Assembly (NCBI RefSeq): GCF_018320785.1
Contig: NC_054875.1
Span: 31,563,157-31,627,156 of the forward strand
Origin: Cheilinus undulatus
Lineage: Eukaryota > Chordata > Actinopteri > Labriformes > Labridae
Reading direction: 5' to 3'
DNA length: 64,000 bases
Of the stretch, positions 39,201 through 50,800 are shown in pieces. Within the stretch, counting starts at the first letter, position 1. Every line of letters begins with the position of its first letter. Position numbers and translations under genes: made by a program. The notes beneath the pieces are model-generated. The model was not told the origin of the DNA. It made no database searches and saw only the letters and a list, made by a program, of their open reading frames with translations.

Positions 39201-41568
39201 CTCGTGGATTCACTTGTTTACAAGTGATGCCATGCACTTATATCGTAAACATTGTACCACAGCACCTGTTACATCAGTATTACAGGAATTTAAGCTGAGT
39301 TAGCTTCCAATCTACAAACAACTTTTAGGAATAGAAAAGGAGCAACTGAAAAGTTCAAGAAGAGAAAAAGCTCGGTACAGCAAGATAATGACCTACCTCT
39401 TTCTCCAGAAGCTCATTGTGAATGAGCCTAGCTTTGCAGTAGGAGAAGGTCCCTCGAGACGATGCATCGAGGTAAAATGAAGATATGAGCTTCACAAGGT
39501 CTTCAAACTCCCGGCTGTCAGGTGGCAGAAACTGGTACAAACCTGCAAACACAAGGATGGAACAGTGGTTAGCATGTAGCACCAGATGCACTGACCTAAA
39601 TGCATGTGCAGAAGAGAGTCTGAGATGGCAAAATATTTTTGATCACACGTTTTAAAGCAATACAGTTTATTATTTAACTGATTGACAGTGTCAAAAAGTT
39701 CAAAGCATTAAAAAGAAGGCAATCTTTAAATCTTAACAGTCACCGAAAAAGAGAAAGCATTGCCAAAATTGAAAAAATTCATTTGCAAAATGTGTGCAAT
39801 TCAGTCAGTATGCAGTGGCTTGCCTGTATCAAAATAGTTTAAAAAAATAGAAAGTTTAATTTATACTATGACTGTATCAGAGTTTTTAAAATGTCTGTTA
39901 TTGCTACACCCCAACAGAATCTGAAAAAGCAGTGCTGTCTAGGTTATTTTCTTTAAAAGGAAAATGACATCATGTGTGCTCTTTTTACACTTGTGATCAA
40001 TATTTAGGTCACATGCTCTGTCTTGTGTGGGTGTCAGCAGACAATTCTTCATGTATGTTCAGTCCACCTCTGTAGGACTGCAATAAATCAGCTCAATCCT
40101 TTGATAAACTTATTTCTCATATGTATCAGCTAGCTCATCACAGCAGGTGACTGAAATGTTCCTTAGAAGATCAGAGTAGTAAAAACACTGATCAACAGCA
40201 GTATATATCTCTAAGATAAACAGCACTGGGTGCATGAAACTAAGCCTTGCTAGTCTATATTTACATAAGGTTTATGATGTCAGTCTACTGGTAGTGTAAC
40301 CACCACAGAGGACAACCCAGATGGAGCTTCATTAGCCTTAAGCTGTGGTGTAACAAAGTTGTAAACAATCCTCAAAGTGAGGCCAAAGAGTGAACACTCA
40401 AACAAGCCTGCCTCTGGATCATTTGATCAAAATGACTACTGATGCTGTACATGTGCAACCTACTGAGGAAGACACTGGCATGGTGAAGCTGCTCATCAGA
40501 TGCTCAGAATTAAAATTAATCAACTTCAGCTCATTTTGCATACATAAAAATTGTCATCTCACAGCATGGTTCTTAACAACTTATATCCCATTGCCACTTT
40601 GCTGTGGGTATCAACACCTCCTTGAAACAGGAGGGTGATGTGAAAGGAATACAGTACTCTGAGGAGTATTGGGGCGGTTTGTATAAGGGATGCTCTGAGG
40701 TTGAAGTGATATCAAACTGGGACAAATGTGTAGGTATCTCTGCTTCAACACAAGTGTCATTGCACTTAAAAGCATTTTAACTAGATAGGTGAGGTTTACA
40801 CATTCATGCCCTTCACTGAGGTCAATGAGACACCCACATGTTGTCAGGTGATGGCTGCAACACACATATGACAGCAGCAGCAGCATTGTCCAATCACACT
40901 AAGGTCCCATGAATAGGTGAAGAAACTGAACAAGGTGGGCTTTGAACAGCCGGTCCTCAAAGTGCTGCTTTTCGGCGCCTTTACACGAACGGGAGTACGT
41001 TAGCAGCCCACTGGTACTTGGACACCTGAGCATGAGCACCCAAGCTATGTCTGTTAAAACTACATCTATTAAGATTATGCATATGCGTACACCGTATGAT
41101 GTGGATTTAGTTTATACATACAATGTCAGTGAACACAGTTTTGAACTCGTTAAACTACCGGGACCAGCAAGTTAGCTAGCTAGCAGGCTAGCAACATGCA
41201 GTAGCAGAATTAACGTATGAAAGACAGGATGGCTCTGTTCAAAATTGCAGGGATATGGCACCACCTTTCCGTTCTCGTATCTTCCTCGGAATCTGAAAAT
41301 TTCTCCGTGGCAGCTCCTCACTCGGTCTCTGGCCTGGCAAGGGAGAACTGCTAAAGCTCCGGGCGTCCGCCTGGACGCTTCTCCGCCGCTCAGGGGCTTC
41401 TTGTTCGGGCATTACACTGTCTCCACATCCAGGCTGATCGCCATTTTGGTTGGCTGTGGCCGAGGTGGCGGATGAATTCTTCGTGGGTTCGCCACCGTCC
41501 GGCAAGGAATCGTCCGTCTTGGTACATTCTGAGTCCCTTTTCCCCACTGCGCTGGGGTTCAGGGCCAT
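26041..41568 (-). CDS. tasor: TASOR (FAM208A), HUSH complex scaffold
   Basis: TASOR holds together the HUSH complex with MPP8 and periphilin, which silences transposons and intronless DNA through H3K9 methylation. I joined 23 coding exons, all GT-AG and in frame, giving 1826 residues (human about 1670). Exons (5' to 3'): 41568-41265, 39542-39397, 39155-39063, 38959-38887, 38016-37925, 37847-37713, 37595-37471, 37369-37338, 36969-36864, 36648-36545, 36284-36175, 34641-34569, 34463-34389, 33877-33044, 32698-32397, 32313-32211, 32127-31274, 29012-28890, 28757-28598, 28504-28396, 27950-27772, 27605-27471, 27254-26041. Blocks shared with human include RRNFQIPRKIRE, DSREFEDLVKL, CPYAVVSF, KNHTYNELFVSGGFIVSDE, YQKKHLVEFL and EDMSLDS. 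The pseudo-PARP domain covers about residues 95-330, the SPOC-like domain 334-490, and the conserved C-terminal block about 1150-1390. The start is the ATG at 41568. The frame continues upstream only to a TTG. Confidence 0.95.
29459..30704. mobile_element. Non-autonomous hAT element in a tasor intron
   Basis: The ends TAGGGGTGTAA and, inverted, TAGAGGTGTAA match at 10 of 11 positions. Identical 8-base target duplications GTAAACAC lie on both sides (29451-29458 and 30705-30712), the length hAT transposition makes. The 1246-base interior has no transposase frame that I recognise. It lies in the intron between coding exons 17 and 18. Confidence 0.88.
33044..33877 (-). other. tasor: tasor exon 14, long proline/charge-rich exon
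   Basis: Encodes about 278 residues after the SPOC-like domain. The first third is conserved in layout with human TASOR (alignable around HYALYKLRPNPG and PFMLPDYKHT). It is followed by a threonine-proline run (PTPVPTPTPAPV), a short degenerate tandem repeat of the form ERxPQEKP, and a basic KMKQLLKLIQLHKK segment close to the human KELINLIQ motif. Most of the exon is probably disordered. Confidence 0.75.
34923..36007. mobile_element. Non-autonomous hAT element with internal degenerate array, in a tasor intron
   Basis: The left end CAGTGGTTCTCAA and the right end TTGAGAACCACTG are perfect inverted copies, the classic hAT/Charlie-type terminus. The flanks TTTTAGAG (34915-34922) and CTCTAGAG (36008-36015) agree at 6 of 8 positions, and the right copy is the favoured hAT target. 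The interior from about 35020 to 35640 is a degenerate run of ATTTTTGCCA / TTTTAACCCA units with no coding capacity. Confidence 0.88.
35020..35640. repeat. Degenerate ATTTTTGCCA/TTTTAACCCA array
   Basis: A long T-rich, purine-poor array of imperfect units of roughly 10-20 bases inside the hAT element at 34923-36007. Confidence 0.7.
36175..41568 (-). other. tasor: tasor exons 1-11: pseudo-PARP and start of SPOC domain
   Basis: These exons encode residues 1-440. Residues 1-90 are low-complexity and charged. The DUF3715 pseudo-PARP fold follows, with KARLIHNELLEKE, EKRREMK, GSPSVGVYLSKYSDLL, NANRVTSLLSYRAFELTQ-type segments. In human TASOR this domain resembles PARP but lacks NAD binding and is required for silencing. 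From about residue 334 the SPOC-like part begins (WSGPLVNKGREL, then GMSCSLFEVVDGKG). Exon 8 is only 32 bases but has sound splice sites and keeps frame. Confidence 0.85.
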
Positions 41569-41720
41569 TTTCGGGCACCGTGCACGCAATAAGGGCAATG
41601 TAGCTCTAACGATTACGGCGCCGCTTCACACACACTCTCTCCTCCTCACCCAGCCTCCGCCATTGTGAAAATGACGTACACGTTCTTCTCCACCACTGCA
41701 AAACGCTGCCGTCACTATGT
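41569..41720 (-). promoter_or_regulatory. tasor: tasor promoter/5'UTR, TATA-less with YY1 and CRE-like motifs
   Basis: A CpG-richer stretch upstream of the tasor start. On the minus strand it reads TACGTCATTTTCACAATGGCGGAGG. This contains a CRE-like ACGTCA and a strong YY1-type AATGGCGG, a common pair at housekeeping promoters near the start site. The ATG inside the YY1 motif opens a five-codon uORF (MAEAG, stop at 41646). Confidence 0.5.
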
Positions 41721-43705
41721 TTACATTCGAGAGAATCCGCGCCGCCTAGTGGTCAATAGATGTAATAAAATGATAAATGTCGTTTCAAAATGTGAAATGA
41801 AACCAGAATTAAAATTCATCACTGAACAGGAGCGGAAATGTGGCATCAAGTCAGGGCTGTAAATTACTGTAATTAAGCTTTTTATGCTTTCAGGCTACTT
41901 TACATCATAATATCACATTTCTGAATACGCCTTTTAAATATTTTAAAATGTAGTAACACCTTCCTTAACACTCTCCAGCCAAATATTTAAGCTGTGTCCT
42001 GTCAGATAGAAAAATTGAAATTTCCAAATTTATACTGAAACCTAAAGAACAAAATGAAAAATAAACATTTATTCCTGTGATATTTCATTTGCCCACCAGG
42101 TGGTGGCAAAGTATCAGGACTTCTCACGGTCTTATGGTGCAGTTTCAGTTTGAGAAGCACACTTGTTTTGATGGTTTTGATGGATTGCTGACGTTTTCCT
42201 AAGTCCTTGCATCAATATGCGAGGACATTACATCTTGGCTTGTTGGGAAATTTGCTTGAAAATGAGATTTGTTTGTTTTTTGGGGGTAGTATGCATGGAA
42301 ATTTCAGGTATTTTACAGCATTTTTGTGTAAATTCTGGACATGAATTTGTAATTACTGGGAAATTTGTAATTTTAAGGTATTTCACAGAAATTTGGGAGA
42401 GCTATCTGTACAGTTTGGTGAGTTTTCTTGTTTTATTTTGTGTATTTGTGTTTCATGGAAGTTTTAAAGATATGTTTGTGTATTTTGGAGAGTTTCATTG
42501 GGTTGTTTTGGAATTTCTCAGAATTGCATCCAAATTTAGGTTTTGGGTGGGAATCTGCATTGTAACTTTCATGGAATTTTGGGTGAAATTCTTTGGATGT
42601 TTTTGAAAATTTGGAAATTTTCAGGTATTTTCATGGAAATTTTGGGGGGGTATTTTCATGTATTTTGAGATAGTTTCATTAGAATTTTTGGGGAACAAAT
42701 GCTTTGGTATTTTCATATAGATTTGGGAAATGATTTTGTAATTTCTGGGAATTTAAACTGAATTTTTTTGGATGGGTGTAGCTTTATATGTTTAAGGTAT
42801 TCTGGAGGAATTTGGGAGAATTATTTGTACATTTTGGGGAATTTGATTTGAATTTTGTGTGATTGTATATGTGTAGGGGGGTCCTTTGAAATTTTTCAGG
42901 AATTTTCATTGGAATTTCAGGGAATTTGGGGGAATATATTTGAGTCTTGGGGGGGAATTTGAAAAGAAGTGTTAGACGGAATTTGCCATGAAACTTTTGG
43001 GAATTTTTACTGAAATTTTGGGGATTTTTTTTAATTAAAATTTTAGGCATTGTGGAAAAGTTTCACAGAAACATTTGGGGAATATTTACAGAATTTTTAG
43101 GTAATATTTATGGGATATTTTAAAACAATATTCTTAATGATTTTTTTTTTTAAATGTGTCAATTTCTTCGATCACCAAAATAGCAGGAAAAATGACTCCA
43201 CCAACCTCTCTCACTGGTCCACACACAGCCAAAAGATATGCTAAGTACCTATCTAGTGCTGCATTTTCTGCAGAAACAGGACCTTACGGTGATTTGTGGA
43301 TATCATTTTTGGGCAAAGCTAAAGCCAAACTTTTGGACTAGACTACTCATCCCAAATAAGTGGTAGAAACTAAAAATGCATTTTAAACAAAATCTCAGGT
43401 TAAAATAAACTTGTCTTGTACTTTTCATGCCTGCCAGCTGAAAAGTTTTTTTTTTAATAATTTAATATTTCATATTATTATTATTTAATCTCCAGAACAA
43501 AGAATGAATCTGTACACAAGACATCAACATGTCACTGTAGTTACTGGAGTAAATGACACAAAAACTTTTTTGTACAAAGTATTGCAAGGCACAGAGTACA
43601 TAACACATGTACTGAGAAACTTATGAAAAGCACACAGTATGAAAGTAAACAGGTAATGGATACTGACAGTCTCTTACAGGGATTTCTGTGAGATCTGTAA
43701 ACTTT
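41721..43705. other. Intergenic region between asb14 and tasor
   Basis: It holds the upstream flank of tasor (to about 42 kb), the G/T-rich array at about 42220-43115, and the presumed asb14 3'UTR below 43706. The 129-codon open frame at 42217-42606 lies in the array and has only low-complexity composition, so I do not call it a gene. Confidence 0.6.
42220..43115. repeat. Strand-asymmetric G/T-rich degenerate array
   Basis: About 900 bases of imperfect units like GGGAATTTTGG and ATTTTCATGGAA, with very little C on the plus strand. It opens low-complexity reading frames on both strands. I could not find terminal inverted repeats. Confidence 0.65.
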
Positions 43706-46700
43706 TCACAGCAGGCTAACCATGCTGCCCCTGCTGTAGACATCAAACTCCTTGTAGCGAAGATAATCTTTCAGCCTGGGAGGAAGAGGAAGGAAGTTGA
43801 TGAAAACTGGAGCTCTTAGGCGCAGACGACTAAAATGCTCCCTTATTTGCAGCCGGCATAGGTGCTTCAGACTCCGGGGATTTCCTGCATGAAAATTTAG
43901 TCAATTAATTCACATTTTGTTATCAGCACATAAGAGCAGGATAACTGGGCTCTTACTTTGAATGTGACAGATCTCCTCCCACTGTTTCTGCTCCATTAGG
44001 GTTTCTTTGAGTTTGGTGCAGAAGGTAACGTGGTCAGTGTAGTCCAGCATGATGCGTACCACCTGAGCAGAGATGTGCTTGAGCCAGGCCACCGTTATCA
44101 CCTCACAGAACTAGAAAGAGACAAGGACACATGGCAGATAAAGGAAAACAATGGAGTTGTCTGATGTGGAATCCATTCATTTATTTCTAATCCTTACTCT
44201 ATCCTCATCCCAGACAAGCCTTGACTCACCACCATGTCTTTGATGATAGAGGTCGTCCAGGGAGCGTAGTCATGGGAACTATCACCATAGGGACAGTCAA
44301 AGCACCGCTTTACATCATATCCATGGTTCAGTATCATCCTGAGCATGACCTCATCTTTCAAAGCATACTGCAGTGCTGAGGGGAAGTGGGTGGTGTTGAC
44401 TCGAGAGTAGTAGTTCACATTTGCCCCCGACTTCAGTAGCGTGTTGATCAGTTCATAGTTGCCCTGTCTGAGAGCCACCTGCAGACAGTTGATGGGATCC
44501 TGGTTCACCATCGCTCCAGCCTCTAACAGCAAGCGGGTGCACTGTAGGTCATCGTTGGACACGGCAAAAAAGAGGGCAGACCTGCGCTCGTCTTCGTAGT
44601 TGCGCCTCACCCTTGGGTGAAGCATATAATTTGGATCGTAACCTGCCTTGAGCAGCATCTCCACACAACGTGCATGTCCACCAGCAGCTGCAGAGTGGAG
44701 AGGACTCATCCCACTTTCCTTCACAACCTCCAGCTTAGTCACAGGGATGAGGTGCTGCAGAGCCCTGTCACGGAGGAGATCCCATATTAAACAAATAAAA
44801 CAGAGGTTTTAATTCCATTTGAAAAGTGCAGAAGCTACAATACTGTGCAGAACTATTAAGCATGTTTGGGCCAAAAACTGAGGCTGAAGTAAGCCGTGGA
44901 TGTGGCCACCATTGGGCAGGAAGGAGAACTGACACAACCCTACTCATGCTCTGGACGCCTTTGCATATTACCAGGGGCATGGCTCCAAATAAACACAAGA
45001 TACTTGGGCCCTACAAAAAGGATCAGGGCTTAGTGAATCCATTACTAACTGCCTCCAGAAGTCAACTGTGCAGACCGATGGGTAGCAAGAAGCCAGCACT
45101 TCGCTAGGATTGTCAAGTGGGAACCCTCCTTCGCCAGTGTTTGGTCTGGTTAGTCCCACAACACCTCCAGAGGGCTGAACAGTGATCCCCAGCGCCCTAG
45201 AGCCACCCCTCGCCATGCCAGCTCTCGCCACCCACCATGTCAACACAGAAACACCTTACCACAGGGAAAATAATCTGCTGAAACATTACTAAGTCCATAC
45301 CTGTAGGGCAGAGTAAAGGGTGGATGTGGAAATTAAGCATGGCCTAAGGTACCATTTAGGCAGGTAGTGGGGTTGCCAGGAGCCCTGGGTTGGGCTGTGG
45401 ATGTCCCAAGGACATCTGCTAGTAGTCGCTGTCCGATTGCCAGGAGTGAAAAGGCCCGTGCAAAAGAGATGCTGTCAACCATTACCTTGTTGATATGTCC
45501 TAAGCTGGACATTGGCCCCCCCATGGTGAATGCTTAGCGCTTACATGCCTAAAACGTATGCACATGACTGTGAATGTCATAATCAAGTATCCCTTACAGT
45601 ATGTGTCCATGGTAGGCCACACGATGAATCGGCAGGTGTCCGCTGTACAGAGGTAGGTTGGGATCTGCTCCATGTTCCAGTAGTAGGGAGATTATGTCGG
45701 GGTTACCTGATGCTGCAGCATCAAACAGTACAGTACCTGACTCGGACTCATGCCTCACATCAGCTCCTAAAAAAATCAAACATATAACAGCACATTTAGG
45801 CTTTTCCAGATTAAAAAAAAAGATCTTTTGTGAATCAAAGCTAGCCCTGCAGTGACAATTGCAAATGCTTTAAGCTAAAATGTAATTCTCTTGTAATAAA
45901 TATAATTGTAGCTGAATGACTCATATAAGCAGCATAATTTTGGTTACTTTGGGCTCCTGCTAATCAAGATAAACCTTAAATGTCCATGGTGCAACCAAAC
46001 AATGACACAACTAAAGTTATGAGTATTTAGTTTCAACTAAGGGTTAGTGTCAACCTAACTTAGCGTAGACCTCATAATGTAACCAGGACACTTTAGTAAT
46101 CCTCCATAATAATTTTACAAACCTTTCTGCAAGAGGAGCTCCACCACATTTAGATGTCCATTCTGTGCAGCCAGAGCCAGTGGAGTTTTCTTTTTGATGT
46201 CACAGGCATTAGGGTTGGCTCCAGACTCTAACAGTAGATAGACAAAGTTCTCCAGGCCTAAAAAGGCTGACTCGTGTAGAGCTGTCCTGCTCAGTGGTCC
46301 TATTTGGTCTACATTGGCATTGTAGCGAAGCAACAGGGTAGCCAAGTCATACTGGTCATTCAGAATGGCTTAGAGGAAGAGAGGGAGGAAAGAGTCAGAT
46401 AATATTTGGAGAGTGTCAAAGCTCCCACTGTAGGAAATTTGCTGGTTTGATGCCCCTTGTAGGCAAAATGGGAAGAGCTCTCTCTCTGCTGATCTTATCA
46501 AGTAAATGAATAAGTGGTATTTTCTGACAAAGTCATTATTCTTTAGTTTAAATTTCAACAAGAATTCACAATGACTCTGTTTTGATTGTGTGGCAGAGAT
46601 GGTAGGCAAATAACAGTAAAGAAATATACATTTTCCTCATAGGAGCTTTAAATAACATGTTTTGTATTCAGATGTGAGGTACCTGCCACTAATGGAGAAT

Positions 46701-47809
46701 CCTGCTCATCGTTCTGGAGATCTGGGCTAGAACCATTCTGTAAGAGGAATGTAGCACTCTCTCTGAGTCCATGAACCACAGCCAGGAACAGCGGCGTCTC
46801 ACCCTTCAATGTACGACACTGGACTGCACCCGGAGGTGAAGCTGAAACACAAACAGCATAGCAGGCTTTTAAAAGCTGCTTGCTTCTAAATGTTCTAAAT
46901 AAAATGTTAGCTACATATGAAATATACTAAAATGAATGCTGATGCCTTTTCATTTCTTCAAAACCAAATGCCCCCTTTGCCATAAGCCAGTTTGTGAAAT
47001 TTCATCCCTGCTTGATATTCCATAGTCAACCATTAGTGAAATTATAAGAAAGTGGAAGCGTTTAGGAACAACAGCAACTCAGCCACAAAGCTGAAGACAC
47101 AAAAAAATCACAACTTGCCAAGAGACAAGATAAAAGTGATGGTAATACTGTTTGGTATACGGGTATTAATATTTCAGATTTGGGTATGTCCTGTGTTACC
47201 TGAATAAAGATGCTTTAACAGCTCATATTTCACTCACTACCTGTGACTGCTTTTAGCTTTATGTGGAAGGGCCTCATATTGGTCTTTTCCTGAGGCCTCC
47301 AAATGACTGGAAAAAACCCTGGTAATATAACTACCTGAGTAGATGATCTCAAGTATCTTTCTATTCTCCTGCACTGCAGCCTCATGTAGAGGCATCCATC
47401 CCCGGTCATCGACTCTGGACAGGGTCTCTGGCTGCGCTACCAGTCTGCTTAAAGCTTCTTCATCATCTTAACATAAACACAGAGAATGATTCAGCAAGAT
47501 GTATTATAACATGCTTTAACAGATGAAGAATCAATTCTGTTCACCTTCTTGGATTGCTTTGAATATCTCATCAGGGTCTTCACTTGGTTTCAGATCACTA
47601 TTGAAAGAAAAAGTGCATAAAAGGGTCAAAAAGATCAGACACAAACAGTATGAGACATTTCATGCTGCTTAGTTTGACACCAACCTTGGATTCAGTCCTT
47701 TGAGCTTTCTGTATTCAATAAGGCTCTGTTCAATTATGTATTGCGTCGCCTCATCTTCATCCAAGTCGTCCTCCGACTGATAAAATTCATCCTCTGTCTC
47801 TGTGTTCAT
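43706..47809 (-). CDS. asb14: Ankyrin repeat and SOCS box protein 14
   Basis: Substrate receptor of a Cullin-5 ubiquitin ligase. The ankyrin repeats bind the target, and the C-terminal SOCS box recruits Elongin B/C and Cul5. I joined nine coding exons in frame to 583 residues (human ASB14 about 587). Exons (5' to 3'): 47809-47685, 47597-47545, 47466-47335, 46841-46683, 46368-46123, 45766-45598, 44764-44230, 44110-43957, 43884-43706. About ten ankyrin repeats span residues ~60-490, with hallmark phrases [41 protein letters not shown] and [14 protein letters not shown]. The SOCS box shows a BC box ([11 protein letters not shown]) and a Cul5 box ([12 protein letters not shown]). The [15 protein letters not shown] and CFDCPYGD segments are near-identical to human ASB14 as I remember it. 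The dnah12 neighbour supports ASB14 over ASB15. The acidic N-terminus ([13 protein letters not shown]) resembles a ubiquitin-interacting motif. Confidence 0.94.
44860..45545. other. Unidentified GC-richer block in an asb14 intron
   Basis: Lies in the intron between the exons at 45766-45598 and 44764-44230. It is clearly richer in G+C than the flanking introns and has several C-rich runs, but no frame or motif I can assign. It is probably a mobile-element fragment, though I could not find its ends. Confidence 0.4.
46950..47115 (+). mobile_element. Tc1-like transposase fragment in an asb14 intron
   Basis: A short plus-strand remnant running GAAATTTCATCCCTG ... GTGGAAGCGTTTAGGAACAACAGCAACTCAGCC. 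This is the helix-turn-helix region of the same Tc1-like family seen on the opposite strand at 22860-23000. Stops and small gaps make it non-coding. Confidence 0.65.
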
Positions 47810-50800
47810 CTGTTAGGAGTCAGCGCACAGCAGCTTGCTCTGGGGAGACACAGTCCCGATGTAAGCAAGACCATTAAAAACTCACAAACCACTTGAAGCT
47901 GAAAAGATCAGTGCCACATGATTAAGCTGAGCACAGAGTAGTTGGAGTCAGCCTCATTCCTGCATTCAAAGTGATTTTAGATTCAAAATATGACTCGAAA
48001 ATGCATTAAAGCTATTGACCTCCACAACTCAGAACTTTATAGGCTGTGTAGGAGTGGATTTCCCTCTGTGAAAGCTCTTGTGAGTTTTTTCAGCTCCTTA
48101 TGAAACTGACTGAAATGAGTCCAAATTAGTACTGATGTTTCTTAATGACCTTAAACGGGTAAAGAGACCATCAGGAGCGAGGCTATTTCTGTATTGTTGT
48201 TATTAATACCTGAAAATTCCACAAGACAGTCAGGCTGCAGACCTCCTATCTCAAAATGCGTTCTTGCAGACCACTGCTATGTTAGCTTATGCTACATTTA
48301 CCAAAGCTAACATAGCTAACATAGCTATGTTATCTATTTAGCTCATGCTGCTACATTAGCTTTGGCTGTTTTTGCCAAAGCTCATATTGCTTAAGCTAAA
48401 GCTAATGCACCTAAACTGGCTTACATATTCAGTGTGTCCCAGAACACATTTCTGTACTAAATACTAAACATTTTGAGTAGGCCTACATAAGTGCAGCTAG
48501 TGTGTTTAAACTGACAAGTACAATCAAATTCAGAATACAATTGGCACACTAAAAATGTGAGAATTTATACCCATAACTGTATTTTTAGCATGCTAGTGCA
48601 CCAGCGTTAGCATCTGCTACCTAGCTGACATGTTATCAGCAGTAGCAGCAGGTATCGATCAAGAAGAGGGCATTTAAGGCAGAAAAAGGTCATTTTTTAT
48701 GTGAATGATGTTAACATTAAGTAATAGTTTAATGAGACTAATGGTGAGTGAAAATAGCCTTTAAATTATGTTTATAATTGCCTAATGTCTACTTATGGTT
48801 TGCTGTAAAAAAGTAGAAGAAGAAAACAGGCAGTTCAACCGTTGTCACTTAATATTAAGGCGGCACTAACCCACTGAGATAAAGGGATCTGTACTGCATT
48901 TAAGTGTACCAGAAGTATGGGATTTGACACTTCAATCAACTACATAGCTAGCATAGCCATGTTAGCTTAGCTAAAGCTAACAAGCTAAAGCAAGCCACCT
49001 TTGCATAACTACTTTAAAACAGGTCTGATTTAGTCCTGGATAAGATCTCGGACCTTTTTTTCTGTTTTATTTATGAAATGTTGCTTGGTTTGCAACTTTT
49101 TGCACTTTTTACTGCATATAATTGCAGATATTTCTGTAACTGCCAGAAATTATTTCTGAATAAAGTTGAAAAAAAATGAAAAAAATTCAGACACACTGTA
49201 CTGGCAAATCGCACTTCCATTCTGACAGAGGCGGCATCTCACAGTAGTGGTCTGAGATCCGCGGCCACCCAGACCCTTATTTACAATGCTGCTGTAGGGA
49301 ATAGGCTACAGAAAAAGAATGCATTAACAAAGCCTTTACATTCTGCACCACAAAGATTTAGGTGAGTGTTAAATTTGACAGATAGAAGAACACAGGATTA
49401 AATTATTTAAAAATAAAATTTTACATTTTTACCACACATACAGAGCACTTTGTCCACAGAGGCTGCCAACATTAAAGTAAAATCTAAGGTTCCTAACAGG
49501 AGCTTTAACTATTATCCCAACATACAAATGATTACTGTGCATTTCCAAATATTAATCTTTAAATAGAAAAGGAAAGTATACCAAGAAAGCCTGTAGCCTA
49601 CAACACCTAAACATTTCTAGTGTTGCACATGCTAAAAAAAACAAACATGATAGAACTTCATCAGCTACAAATATCAATGCTACCTCCACTGCTCAAAGTA
49701 GTTAAAGCCCTACTTTAACCATTTATTGTTCCATGCTTTACTTATCTGTTTGTTGTTTACCTTCAGTCAAAAGGCTGTCTTCAATCAGTGGATTTTACAA
49801 CAGCAAGTGGTCTCTCAGCACCCACACACACACTGCAGCTATTTATATCTTTGCAACTATAAATGTCAGATCACGGGGTCTACACAGCCAATACCTAGAT
49901 TTGACCCACTGAGCACGGCAACAACTGCTACCGCATGCCCACATGTGCAGATTTACTCACATGGAGACATATTTAAAATGACACTAGAGCTTTTACTGGA
50001 GCACTGCTATAAATAATCTTTTGGAAAAGATTTTAATTCAGTTATAATGTTATTTGCTATTTGTTCAGTCAGAATCCCAAATACTGTTGTTGAGATTGCC
50101 CTTATTAGCAAACACATGACTTAGTAAGGAACCTTATTTTATTAGCATTTTAATAAAAGAAAAATTATATTTTATTCTTTGAAAGTTATTTGCAGTGTGC
50201 ACGAGAAACAAGCATGATAGAGAAAACAATAAACGAGAAAAACATGTAACTTTATTAGCATGATCACTGCTAGGGATTCCAGGCCCCCATTAAAACATAG
50301 CCTATCACTTGGAGCCCCAACACCACAGCCCAAGCCAAACCAGCACAATAACTTCAATCTTGAACTAATAAAAACTCTAAACATTGACCTTTTTTGAAAC
50401 AAAAACTCAAAACTCTTTCAATTTTCACTAGATCGCTGTGAGTGTATCCTTAGTTTCCACCATATCATTGTAGTTCAAAAGTGGGGTTCAAGCGTGAGAG
50501 GTAGGTCTAAAGTGAAGCTACTCAGGGACAGGCTTTCACTCGAAAGTGAACTAAGGTAGCAGTGTTAACCATGCTACACTAATGTGCTGTCTCACAGCAT
50601 CTAACTGCTTACATTTATTTAACATTGTTTATGGTCAATCAAAAACGTGGTCCACAATCTGTGGGATGAAGACACAACATGCAAACTATACAATCAAAGG
50701 CCTCAGGGGGGATTCCAACCCAGAGCCAAAGACAGGAGCAGTGCAGTGAGCTGGCAGTGCTAAACCCCTCACAAACATGCCACTTTGCAGTGCTTAACTG

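Noticed and set aside
41569-41598. TTG-initiated N-terminal extension of tasor
   Set aside because: No ATG is present in these ten codons. The frame is open by chance upstream of the ATG at 41568.
42217-42606. 129-codon open frame upstream of tasor
   Set aside because: It lies wholly in the G/T-rich array, has low-complexity hydrophobic composition and no family resemblance.
42784-43050. 88-codon minus-strand frame rich in K, N, P and F
   Set aside because: It is the opposite strand of the same array. The composition comes from the repeated AAATTCCC words.
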